Shown one piece after another: positions 28,594 to 34,696 of a DNA stretch of 37,507 nucleotides (position 1 is the first letter of the stretch; the number at the start of each line of letters is the position of its first letter). The notes under the pieces were generated by a model. The model was not told where the DNA came from, did not search any database, and saw only the letters and a list, made by a program, of their open reading frames with translations. Where the stretch lies: the NCBI GenBank assembly GCA_949840475.1, contig CATKXA010000002.1, positions 1 through 37,507 on the forward strand, read 5' to 3'. Origin of the DNA: an uncultured Thermoanaerobacterales bacterium (GTDB lineage: Bacteria; Bacillota; Clostridia; Christensenellales; UBA1242). The position numbers and the translations under genes are program-made.

Positions 28594-28846
28594 ATTAAAA
28601 CAGTGCTTCAAGCCTAGAGCGTTGTCAACTTCAAAAAAGCCAGACAGGGGAATATGTAAAGAATATAAAGGGTACCCAAAAGTAAACGGGGGTCCCTTTT
28701 ATTTTTGGGAGAGGAGGAGTCGCATGAAAAAAGAGTGTAATTTTGCGAAAAGCAAAATGAGCGAAAATTAAATGCGAACTCGGACGATGCCCCGTGCCTG
28801 GATTTTTTATTGTTTCCTTGCTCTAAACTCAAATCACGGCTTTAAT
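28594..28846. repeat. Palindromic element B, about 250 bp, related to element A
   Basis: The outer arms pair imperfectly: ATTAAA at 28594 with TTTAAT at 28841, a TAGAGC/GCTCTA block (about 28615 with about 28820), and CCAGACAGGGG (28640-28650) with CCCCGTGCCTGG (28790-28801). Inside are two further stem-loops: 28667-28699 (AAAGGGTACCC with GGGGGTCCCTTT) and 28717-28781 (GAGTCGCAT with ATGCGAACTC, containing TAATTTT/AAAATTA). Its right arm (28800-28834) is nearly identical to the right arm of element A (28546-28580) as a direct repeat, and its left arm resembles the alaS-end arm. A purine-rich ribosome-binding-site-like stretch precedes ATG 28724, but that frame closes after 15 codons. Confidence 0.7.
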
Positions 28847-28901
28847 TAAAGGACTGACCAAATTTAATGGGTGATTTTGTCGAAAAACTATAAACTAAGG
28901 T

Positions 28902-28928
28902 CAGATTCTTTTAAGAATCTGCTTTTTT
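28902..28928 (+). terminator. Rho-independent terminator
   Basis: CAGATTCTT pairs with AAGAATCTG across a two-base turn (or 7 bp with a TTTTAA loop), then a T run. It is a second stop for alaS read-through and isolates the promoter that follows. Confidence 0.85.
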
Positions 28929-28950
28929 ATAAAATTTATCTTAAATTGAG

Positions 28951-28979
28951 TTGACAATGGTGTTGATTTACTTTATTAT
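28951..28979 (+). promoter_or_regulatory. Strong plus-strand promoter for a small RNA
   Basis: TTGACA (28951-28956), exactly 17 bp, TATTAT (28974-28979). The expected start is near 28986. No convincing open frame follows before the terminator at 29084-29125. Confidence 0.7.
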
Positions 28980-28985
28980 GAACCT

Positions 28986-29125
28986 AATTATACTAGCAGA
29001 CACATTAGTTGAGTGCTAATATAATAAATAATATTAGAGGTAAATTTATTGAAGTAAATTTTTGAATAGATTATATAAAAAGCAAAAATAACACCGAGAT
29101 AAATTAGCCTCGGTGTTATTTTTGT
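28986..29125 (+). ncRNA. Candidate small RNA, plus strand, about 140 nt
   Basis: It lies between a consensus promoter and a perfect terminator hairpin. The stretch contains no ATG. The longest frame is 18 codons from a TTG without a ribosome binding site. A hairpin AAATTTA-TTGAAG-TAAATTT (29042-29061) lies in the middle. It could also be a terminated leader for the HNH gene 275 bp further on. Expression is not shown by the sequence. Confidence 0.45.
29084..29125. terminator. Bidirectional terminator between two convergent promoters
   Basis: A perfect 13-bp stem (29086-29098 with 29109-29121), with an A run before it and a T run after it, so it reads as a terminator on both strands. Confidence 0.85.
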
Positions 29126-29205
29126 TCAACTTGAAGATGAATTCTTTTGGCCTGAGAAACTATAAGAATTCAAAGGATGGAGTTGATAATGACTTAAATC
29201 ATTAT
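29085..29205 (-). ncRNA. Candidate small RNA, minus strand, about 120 nt
   Basis: It starts from the minus promoter at 29212-29240 and ends at the shared bidirectional terminator. The predicted RNA contains a GAATTCTT/AAGAATTC stem (about 29137-29168). No open frame longer than a few codons follows the start. Its 3' end is antisense to the plus-strand candidate over the terminator only. Confidence 0.4.
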
Positions 29206-29320
29206 GATATAATTTTAATAAATTTATAAGTCATTGTCAACCCCTAGAATGCCGTTTTTCGGCGAAAAACGTATTTTCGTTTATATGGTAGGACAATGAT
29301 TTTTATTTTCAAGTTGAAAT
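29124..29320. repeat. Palindrome-rich leader region before the HNH gene
   Basis: Four separate inverted repeats are packed here: TTCAACTTGAA (near 29124) with TTCAAGTTGAA (near 29310), enclosing the block; GAATTCTT/AAGAATTC (about 29137-29168); the 15-bp pair around 29182 and 29228-29242; and CGTTTTTC-GGC-GAAAAACG (about 29253-29271). A 30-codon frame starts at ATG 29135 but has no ribosome binding site and crosses three of the stems. It may be a structured leader or the remains of a mobile element. Confidence 0.5.
29212..29240 (-). promoter_or_regulatory. Minus-strand promoter facing the small-RNA locus
   Basis: On the minus strand TTGACA (29240-29235), 17 bp, TAAAAT (29217-29212). The same bases form part of a 15-bp inverted repeat with one mismatch (block starting GTTGATAATGACTTA near 29182, and 29228-29242), so the promoter sits in a foldable region. 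Confidence 0.55.
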
Positions 29321-29399
29321 ATTAAAACAAGGAGAGTGATAACAAAACAAAAAACTTATTACAAAAGATAGAAAATAAAAATAAAAGAGGAGATAGTGA

Positions 29400-29675
29400 A
29401 TGGATATTTTTAGAAGACACAAACCTTATGTGACTCCGAATGGCTATAAATATCATTATAACCCTAAAAGTCCTGATGCTAATTGTTACGGTTATGCTCC
29501 TGTACATAGAGATGTTGCACGCAAAGCACTCGGCAGAGATTTTAAGCCAAATGAAGTTGTGCATCATATTGATGGAAACAAGCTTAATAACAGAAAAAAC
29601 AATTTAAAAGTCATGACTGATTCCGAGCACTACAAGCTTCATAACTTAAGACTTTGCAAAAGAAAGTCTTATTAA
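29400..29675 (+). CDS. Small HNH endonuclease
   Basis: 91 residues, a stand-alone HNH nuclease of the size seen in phage and intron-associated homing endonucleases. YAPVHRDVARKALGRDFKPNEVVHHIDGNKLNNRKNNLKVM covers the core: His36 in the preceding helix, the His55-His56 pair with Asp58 and Asn60, a later Asn, and His77 in SEHYKLH as the last metal-binding position. This is the HNH_3-like arrangement (VHHIDGNKLNN then NL). The only other domain is a short basic C-terminus. The start is ATG 29400 with AGAGGAGA 6 bases upstream. It is followed after 38 bp by a Cas2/SinR-like gene with its own ribosome binding site, probably on the same transcript. It could be a homing nuclease, a phage remnant or the nuclease of a small accessory module. 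Confidence 0.85.
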   Translation: MDIFRRHKPYVTPNGYKYHYNPKSPDANCYGYAPVHRDVARKALGRDFKPNEVVHHIDGNKLNNRKNNLKVMTDSEHYKLHNLRLCKRKSY

Positions 29676-29713
29676 AGAGGGCTTAGACAAAAAACAATAA
29701 AGGAGAAATAAGG

Positions 29714-29959
29714 ATGCGTAGAATAGTAATGTATGATTTAAATTATGCAGATAATGATGATTACACAGAATTGTATAATTTCTTGGATGAATTAAAAGCT
29801 AAAAAATTAACAGAGTCGTGTTATTTGGTTGATACTACTATTGAAATAAATACTTTTAAATCCAAGTTAGCTTCACTTACTAAAAAGGGTGACAATGTAA
29901 AAGTTATTTATTCAAGCAGTAAATACAATATCGACGTAACAAATGTTTTACATAATTAA
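29714..29959 (+). CDS. Small Cas2/SinR-like ferredoxin-fold protein
   Basis: 81 residues. The opening RRIVMYDLNYADNDDYTELYNFL and the middle SCYLVDTTIEINTFKSKL followed by DNVKVIYSS match the pattern of the SinR-like/Cas2-like family: a YDLN strand 1, a helix, a strand with xVDT, a second helix, then a DxxxVI strand. This gives the small beta-alpha-beta-beta-alpha-beta fold shared by Cas2 and VapD-type RNases. No Cas1 or CRISPR array is in the window, so it is not an adaptation gene. Some relatives act as toxins; others are uncharacterised. AGGAGA precedes ATG 29714 by 8 bases. A near-perfect terminator follows immediately. Family assignment is by motif only. Confidence 0.6.
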   Translation: MRRIVMYDLNYADNDDYTELYNFLDELKAKKLTESCYLVDTTIEINTFKSKLASLTKKGDNVKVIYSSSKYNIDVTNVLHN

Positions 29960-29990
29960 AATAAAAGTTGGCGTTTGCCAACTTTTATTT
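29959..29990 (+). terminator. Rho-independent terminator after the HNH/Cas2-like pair
   Basis: A 14-bp perfect stem (29959-29972 with 29977-29990) with loop GTTT; it overlaps the last base of the stop codon and ends in TTTTATTT. Confidence 0.9.
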
Positions 29991-30096
29991 ATTGAGGAAA
30001 TTATAAATTTTCTTCCAACACTACGAACTTTCCGACTAACGATATTTTTATATTATTTACTAGAAGTCTTTTATAAGTGGCTAATATAAGTCAGTA

Positions 30097-30124
30097 TTGA
30101 CAATAATGCTTTTATGGTTATAAT
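30097..30124 (+). promoter_or_regulatory. Promoter of the 299-aa unknown gene
   Basis: TTGACA (30097-30102), 16-bp spacer, TATAAT (30119-30124), 31 bp before ATG 30156. Both boxes are perfect consensus. Confidence 0.75.
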
Positions 30125-30155
30125 TTTAGTTAGAAAACATTAGGGTGGTAAGATT

Positions 30156-31055
30156 ATGGATAATATGGGTGTTGCGTTCGCGAACTTTATGAATTCTTTT
30201 AAAGATAAACAATTTGGCATCTTTAATACAATGAGCAAAGAACAAAAAGAACGTTTTGAAGTGTTGACCGCTTCACTTAGGAAGGAGATTGATTCAACAT
30301 CTTTTTCGGTAGCCGAGGCTAAAAGTTTTGCTTGCAATGATATTGCAAACAACCTAACAAAAATACCAAATGAGTTACCATTTATATCAGAACTAGGCAG
30401 TGATGAACCATTTTGTTTTTTGGCACGTGTTGATACCAGTGCAAGCGGGGATTATGACCCTAGGCAATTAACCAAGCAATTAAAATCTAGAAAATTCTTA
30501 TCATACACAGTTATTACCGAGAAAAATATATCACATTACCAAACCAAGCATCCTTTTATGCTTGCATATAACATGCCTGCTGAGGCAATCGTTCACGTTT
30601 TTCCAACAGACTCAGATACAAACATAAATGCGAGCAACGAAGATGAGGTAAGTGCATACCCAAGTTTGTGGTTAACGCTTGATGAACTTAATGAGTTTAC
30701 TAATGATATACAGCTTTATAACCAAATAACCTGTAAAACAAAAGTTAATGGCGAGTACATTTTGCCAGCTGCTATTTTAGTTTTTAATGAAACTAATGAT
30801 GCAGCAGAAGAAGCGGCAAAAAATTTAGGCTTGCCAGTTATTATAGCCCATCCACAAAAAGACGCTATAAATTACATTGGGGATAGTGTTTTTATAGATA
30901 GAGATAGGGAAGCCGCTAGTAAATATAATAGAATGGTTGAAGTTTTTAGAAGCAGGCTTGTAAGATGTTTTAAAACCAAAAATGAGAAAAGAATCTTTGA
31001 TGCGTTTATGAAAAGTTTTGCTCAAGATCTTATGAATATGGTTATGGGATCTTAG
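30156..31055 (+). CDS. Conserved-looking protein of unknown function (299 aa)
   Basis: I do not recognise a named family. The protein is soluble: no signal peptide or membrane helix is visible. The N-terminal ~70 residues are helical and charged. The middle (about 70-210) is alpha/beta with SLWLTLDELNEFTNDIQLYNQ (about 168-188). A strand-rich stretch follows: ITCKTKVNGEYILPAAILVF, then NLGLPVIIAHP (about 226-236). The C-terminus is an amphipathic basic helix (EVFRSRLVRCFKTKNEKRIFDAF). ATG 30156 has GGGTGG upstream and a consensus promoter. The gene is a single unit with its own terminator, last on the plus strand before transcription turns convergent. An enzyme or nuclease-like fold is conceivable, but I can point to no catalytic motif. 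Confidence 0.75.
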   Translation: MDNMGVAFANFMNSFKDKQFGIFNTMSKEQKERFEVLTASLRKEIDSTSFSVAEAKSFACNDIANNLTKIPNELPFISELGSDEPFCFLARVDTSASGDYDPRQLTKQLKSRKFLSYTVITEKNISHYQTKHPFMLAYNMPAEAIVHVFPTDSDTNINASNEDEVSAYPSLWLTLDELNEFTNDIQLYNQITCKTKVNGEYILPAAILVFNETNDAAEEAAKNLGLPVIIAHPQKDAINYIGDSVFIDRDREAASKYNRMVEVFRSRLVRCFKTKNEKRIFDAFMKSFAQDLMNMVMGS

Positions 31056-31058
31056 TAT

Positions 31059-31087
31059 AAAAAAAGGAGCAGACGCTCCTTTTTTTA
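31059..31087. terminator. Terminator at the convergent junction
   Basis: A 12-bp stem: an A run plus GGAGC, loop AGAC, then GCTCC plus a T run. It is symmetrical enough to act on both strands and sits between the plus-strand unknown gene and the minus-strand uracil-DNA glycosylase. Confidence 0.85.
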
Positions 31088-31179
31088 AGCAAATAATTTT
31101 AAGTTCGATTATTGTTTTATTTGGAAACAAGATTTATAAGTAAGTCTATTATGTTGCTGATTTGTTTAAAGTCAAAAGC

Positions 31180-31228
31180 AATTTAGAGTGCAAGTAAACC
31201 GTTAATGGGTTTCCATGCATTCTAAATT
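31180..31228 (-). terminator. Stem-loop overlapping the end of the uracil-DNA glycosylase gene
   Basis: AATTTAGAGTGC (31180-31191) pairs with GCATTCTAAATT (31217-31228), 11 of 12, with an inner AAACC/GGTTT stem. The outer arm covers the last codons of the gene. The U tract on the minus strand is weak (GCTTTTGACTTT). Confidence 0.4.
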
Positions 31229-31780
31229 ATTAATAATACATTTTAGCTTTTCAAATATCGGGCCATTCATTGTATAGCCTTTGGGGTTGAGAGGGGAAGG
31301 ATGATAAATGGGCAATAGAATGTATTTTTTATTATCAATGACAAAATCGATCGTTTTGCCAACGTAGTCAGCGTATCTTTTTATTTTTATGCCAAGCAGT
31401 GCCTGTGTTGGATTTTGACCCATTGTAAGTATAATATTACATGGAATATTTTTCAACTGCTCTAACAAAAACGGCATACAATTTTTCGAGCATTTTTCGA
31501 GGTTCTTTCTATCTTCGATAATACATTTACAACACTCGGTAAAATAAATATCTTTTATAGAATATCCTATGTTACTTAGGAGTTTTTCTAAAACTCTACC
31601 GCTTGCTTGCAATTTGCCTTTTGTGTTATAAAAAGCCCTTTTGGATTCTATCCATCCATCTTTTGCTGGGCTTTCGCCAATAACTATAAATGGAGTAGTT
31701 CCAATTTGAATATTTGGTTCAATTAGTTTGGGTAGCTCCCCGCACAATCTGCAGTTCGCTATAGATTCATTTAATGCCAT
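31202..31780 (-). CDS. Uracil-DNA glycosylase superfamily protein (family 4-like, Fe-S)
   Basis: 192 residues, typical for family 4/5 glycosylases that excise uracil from DNA. Cys10 and Cys13 (CRLC) plus downstream cysteines (Cys84 or Cys86, and Cys101 in KNCMPFLLEQL) fit the four iron-sulfur ligands. Motif 1 is GESPAKDGW (35-43), a variant of GEAPG. ILTMGQNPTQALLG is the central conserved strand-helix, and HPSP near the C-terminus is the second active-site motif. It starts at ATG 31780. The ribosome binding site is weak (AAGGAT about 13 bases upstream). A helical thumb-like C-terminus follows HPSP. It is the first gene of the minus-strand block and lies 91 bp downstream of the GH16 gene. Confidence 0.88.
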   Translation of the reverse strand: MALNESIANCRLCGELPKLIEPNIQIGTTPFIVIGESPAKDGWIESKRAFYNTKGKLQASGRVLEKLLSNIGYSIKDIYFTECCKCIIEDRKNLEKCSKNCMPFLLEQLKNIPCNIILTMGQNPTQALLGIKIKRYADYVGKTIDFVIDNKKYILLPIYHPSPLNPKGYTMNGPIFEKLKCIINNLECMETH

Positions 31781-31871
31781 AAATGTAGTTTTATCCTTAT
31801 TTTATTGTGTATTTTACAAATTACGTCTTTGTATAATGCCGATCGAACGAAATTTGCCATTAGTGCACAGT

Positions 31872-33203
31872 TTAATCGCAATTTTTAAGCCTATAGGTTG
31901 TATTCATAAAAACATTGGTTAGTGCTAGTGAGCCATCAATGCAAGTAAATCCAAGTTCAATAAATTTGGTTTTTGTTGATGCCTTAAAGTTAAGGGACAG
32001 ATTGAAAAACTCGCCTTGAATAAAGTTAATTGTTTTATCGCTAATGTCTAAGACTTGTGTTTTGCCTATTTGTGTTTTGTCCTTATCTAGTTGCTTTATA
32101 TATAGCTTGGCATGAGAATTGATATCTAGAAGTTTTACACTTGCTTTAACGTAGTATTCATAGCCACTTATTATGTCGGTCACAATTTGTTTCGCAAAAG
32201 AATCAGTGGTTAAAAGCAAACCGCTTTTATTTTTACCAGCGGTCTTATTGATAGCTATGTTTTTAGAAAGCTCCCAAACTTTATCAATAGAATACTTTTC
32301 ATAAAGTGGTGAGTTAGTAAAGCTAGCATCGGCAATCATATTTGCGACAGGTGGCAAAGGGAGGCTTTTGGTTGGAAAGGTTGAACTTTTAAAATTGGCT
32401 TTATCATAATTTACGTATGGCTGGTTTTCGTACGGCGTATAACTTATATAGTCTATTTGCATATAGTCTTCTTCAAAATCAGCATTTCCTGCCCAATTTC
32501 TTGGAAACCAGTTTCCTATAAAAATATTGCCTGCAACATATGGAACATGAGTGGATGAAGTATAAATCAATTTATTGTCTATATAATAATCAATTCTATT
32601 AGGAGAAGTATGCCATTCAAAGGCATATATATGCCAATCTCCATCTGCGTTATTAATTTTGGTCAATTTAGACACGTGTGTGCTATCTTTTTCTGTATGC
32701 CAGTTAGTAAACCAAACACTTTTAAAGTCTTGGTTAACGTTAAGTTCAATATCAATTTCTTGATTCAGCTCACTTTTTAAGTTGCCCATAAGGTCAAGGG
32801 AATCGCCGTACATAAAAGTCCAAAACGCAGTGCTTGTTCCAAAACGTGGAACCATTTTCATTTTCGTTTCAAATCTTCCTGGGCCGTATGCAAGTTTGCT
32901 TATGAGCGTGCCACCCTGGTAATTCTTTTGAGGGTCACTAAAATACTTGCCGTAGGATTTTATAGTGACAATACCATCTTTATTCCAAAGCACATTTTCT
33001 GGTCTTACACCATGATTAAAATCGGGACCCCATTTAAAATCGCCGACATTCCAAAGATTTGAAGAAAGGATTTTATTAGTAAAATCGTCAAAAAAAGCAA
33101 GAGGTGAGCTTTTGTTTAAGCCATAATCCCTGTTATATTTTGAGCTCTTAGCTGTAGATAAAGTAGATATTTTGTTTGCACAGTTTGTTTGCTTATTTGT
33201 CAT
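31872..33203 (-). CDS. Glycoside hydrolase family 16 protein with C-terminal carbohydrate-binding-like domain
   Basis: 443 residues from ATG 33203, chosen because AGGAGA (33208-33213) and a promoter lie just upstream. A frame extension to 33329 would run through that promoter and an 18-bp hairpin. The catalytic domain (about 30-280) has the GH16 signature EIDIE (Glu149 nucleophile, Asp151, Glu153 acid/base). Typical neighbours are YQGGTLISKLAYGPGRFETKM before it and HIYAFEWHTSPNRIDYYIDNKLIY after it. GH16 enzymes cut beta-1,3/1,4-glucans or galactans such as laminarin, lichenan, agar or carrageenan; I cannot choose the substrate. The last ~150 residues are beta-rich, like a carbohydrate-binding module. 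No signal peptide is visible at this start, which is odd for a secreted-type enzyme. Confidence 0.9.
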   Translation of the reverse strand: MTNKQTNCANKISTLSTAKSSKYNRDYGLNKSSPLAFFDDFTNKILSSNLWNVGDFKWGPDFNHGVRPENVLWNKDGIVTIKSYGKYFSDPQKNYQGGTLISKLAYGPGRFETKMKMVPRFGTSTAFWTFMYGDSLDLMGNLKSELNQEIDIELNVNQDFKSVWFTNWHTEKDSTHVSKLTKINNADGDWHIYAFEWHTSPNRIDYYIDNKLIYTSSTHVPYVAGNIFIGNWFPRNWAGNADFEEDYMQIDYISYTPYENQPYVNYDKANFKSSTFPTKSLPLPPVANMIADASFTNSPLYEKYSIDKVWELSKNIAINKTAGKNKSGLLLTTDSFAKQIVTDIISGYEYYVKASVKLLDINSHAKLYIKQLDKDKTQIGKTQVLDISDKTINFIQGEFFNLSLNFKASTKTKFIELGFTCIDGSLALTNVFMNTTYRLKNCD

Positions 33204-33233
33204 TATTTCTCCTAAACGGTTGTATATATTGTT

Positions 33234-33262
33234 ATTATAACAAATAGTAATTAGGAAGTCTA
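33234..33262 (-). promoter_or_regulatory. GH16 promoter
   Basis: On the minus strand TAGACT (33262-33257), 17 bp, TATAAT (33239-33234), 31 bp before ATG 33203. The -35 is weak. Confidence 0.55.
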
Positions 33263-33264
33263 TT

Positions 33265-33306
33265 AATAACAAAGCAGCAATGCCTCCGCATTGCTGCTTT
33301 GTTATT
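33265..33306. repeat. Perfect 18-bp stem hairpin upstream of the GH16 promoter
   Basis: Bases 33265-33282 are fully complementary to 33289-33306, with loop CCTCCG. The flanks on either strand are AT-rich but without a clean T run. It abuts the GH16 -35 box. It may be a terminator insulating GH16, or a protein/RNA binding structure. The remaining stretch to 33590 shows no gene. Confidence 0.75.
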
Positions 33307-33591
33307 GGTTCAAAAAGCTTAAACTGCAATTAATGGAAATTACAAGCAATAAGATTAGCAAGAATGCGTGAAGCGTTATATAAAATTTTTGCAACATATA
33401 TCATTAGATAAGCCCATCAAAAAAGATTTCATTAATTTTAATCTGAAATTTTATCATACTCTTCGCTGAACCCAAACCCTTATGTTTTTAGCTTCGTAAA
33501 AAGGCTTTATTTCATTCGTGCATTAAGCGGCATCAAAAATTTTCTACTTTTTATATTTTTAATAAGTTTTTAAACAAAAGAGAAAAAACTA

Positions 33592-33623
33592 AAAAAGTGG
33601 TAATGCAAAAAGTGCACTGCCAC
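33592..33623 (-). terminator. Terminator of the flavoprotein gene
   Basis: On the minus strand GTGGCAGTGCA pairs with TGCATTACCAC (one mismatch, one G-U), loop CTTTTT, then TTTTTT. It lies 31 bp past the stop. Confidence 0.75.
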
Positions 33624-33654
33624 TATTTAAGTTCTAAGAGTATTTGTATTCATA

Positions 33655-34182
33655 CTAAATTGCTTTACCTTTATTATATGCGGCAAGTAACTGCTTAGAA
33701 GATATATCGTTTGGCTCATCTGTGTTTTCGCCATAAACTATTCCTTTGATATTAACCAAGCCAAAGTCAGATAAGACGCGTTTAATGCTTTTCAATGAAC
33801 TGTCTATAAAAGACGTGTCATTTTCGTAACAAGAGGCAATTAGGTATATGTCTTTTTTGCCAATAGAAGTGAAAAGGGGATAAAGTCTATCTAAAAAAAC
33901 CTTTAATTGCCCGCTCATTTCTCCATAGTAAATAGGAGTGGCAAGGACTAAAACATCGGCGGCTTTTATAATAGGGTATATCTTGTTCATGTCATCATTT
34001 TGAGTACAGTTGCCAAAGTTATAGCAATCTCTGCAAGCCAAACAAAACTTAAGCTCAATATCTCTTAAGTTGATTCTTTCAACTTTATTGCGACTTTCAA
34101 TAACACCTTTTTGAAAATAATCACATAATTTATCCGAATTACCTTTTCGCATACTAGATGATATTATAACGACGTTTTTCAT
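33655..34182 (-). CDS. Iron-sulfur flavoprotein-like NADPH-dependent FMN reductase family protein
   Basis: 175 residues from ATG 34182, which has AGAGGTGG at the right distance; an upstream in-frame ATG at 34227 lacks one. The flavodoxin-like fold shows the FMN phosphate loop SSSMRKGNS (8-16) and the PIYYGEMSG flavin-contact loop (83-91), followed by KVFLDRLYPLF. Four cysteines at 47, 50, 53 and 59 (FCLACRDCYNFGNC) have the compact CX2CX2CX5C spacing that binds a 4Fe-4S cluster in Isf-type flavoproteins. Such proteins move electrons between ferredoxin or NAD(P)H and acceptors, often in oxidative stress defence. It stands alone with its own terminator. The partner is unknown. Confidence 0.87.
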   Translation of the reverse strand: MKNVVIISSSMRKGNSDKLCDYFQKGVIESRNKVERINLRDIELKFCLACRDCYNFGNCTQNDDMNKIYPIIKAADVLVLATPIYYGEMSGQLKVFLDRLYPLFTSIGKKDIYLIASCYENDTSFIDSSLKSIKRVLSDFGLVNIKGIVYGENTDEPNDISSKQLLAAYNKGKAI

Positions 34183-34253
34183 TTGACCACCTCTAGCAAA
34201 TATTATCACAACTCCCAAATAATTCAAAATAAAAAAACGTACCCATGAAAATT

Positions 34254-34262
34254 GGGGGGGGG
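34254..34262. repeat. Nine-G homopolymer tract
   Basis: Nine consecutive G on the plus strand, in AT-rich DNA between the flavoprotein gene and the pseudogene. It is outside any reading frame I can support. Confidence 0.9.
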
Positions 34263-34307
34263 TGTTTTTTACTTGTGGCTGAAAGTTTGATTGGCTAAAT
34301 GTACTTC

Positions 34308-34618
34308 CTAAATTTGCAAGTAATTCACATTTTTACTAAATTTTGATGAATATTCAATTTCATATTTTGTGCTTGAACCAATGTATCCTTTTTTGTTTAT
34401 AACAAGAATTTCATCAGGCATTTCTATTCTTTTAACAACAAATCTTTTAATATCTTAGCTTTAAAATTATCTATTTCATCATCGGCAAATAAAATACAGG
34501 CATTAGGCAATTTCCCATTGTAGAGTAAGTTTTTTCATTTCTTTAACAAAATCTTCTTTAAACTTTGCACTCCCACAAAGTGTATCTATTTTTTTTGTCT
34601 CTCTATAGATATTGACAT
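34308..34618 (-). pseudogene. Frameshifted nucleoside 2-deoxyribosyltransferase-like gene
   Basis: Read on the minus strand from ATG 34618, the frames give in order MSISIERQKK, then IDTLCGSAKFKEDFVKEMKKLTL, then YNGKLPNACILFADDEIDNF, then RIEMPDEILVINKKGYIGSS and TKYEIEYSSKFSKNVNYLQI, with a stop at 34308. The opening xTLCGSxKF and the closing ADEIxVIN..GYIGxSTxxEIEYA..xxKxVNYL are the two ends of a well-known small deoxyribosyltransferase-like family (about 100-150 residues). At least three frame changes are needed: at an A8 run near the N-terminus, near LTL, and just before RIEMP. The central active-site part is shortened or unlike the family. I regard it as a decayed gene. Sequencing error could explain one shift but hardly three. 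Confidence 0.8.
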
Positions 34619-34696
34619 ATTGTTTTTTAGCCCCACGTATATTTTATTGTATCATTAACCGATTTGTTTTTAAAACCGAGAGTAGAAAATTTAAGC

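Noticed and set aside
28724..28771. 15-codon open frame behind a very strong ribosome-binding-site-like stretch
   Set aside because: It lies inside an inner hairpin of palindromic element B and is very short. Purine-rich sequence is part of the stem region. Kept only as a remark.
28464..28846. Integron attC sites
   Set aside because: The foldbacks are imperfect like attC, but the required GTTRRRY/RYYYAAC core sites are not found and no cassette array or integrase is seen.
29135..29227. 30-codon open frame in the leader before the HNH gene
   Set aside because: It has no ribosome binding site and crosses several inverted repeats and the minus-strand promoter.
22903..29399. tRNA genes in the long intergenic stretches
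   Set aside because: No T-loop (GTTCRANNC) with a matching acceptor stem was found on either strand by eye.
29714..29959. Genuine CRISPR Cas2
   Set aside because: No Cas1, other cas genes or array is present, and the sequence is closer to stand-alone SinR-like proteins.
33204..33329. N-terminal extension of the GH16 gene
   Set aside because: It would be translated from the promoter and hairpin; ATG 33203 has a proper ribosome binding site. Not fully excluded (see findings).
34183..34227. Upstream start for the flavoprotein gene
   Set aside because: The extra 15 residues precede the natural KNVVIISSS strand, and the ribosome binding site is placed for ATG 34182.
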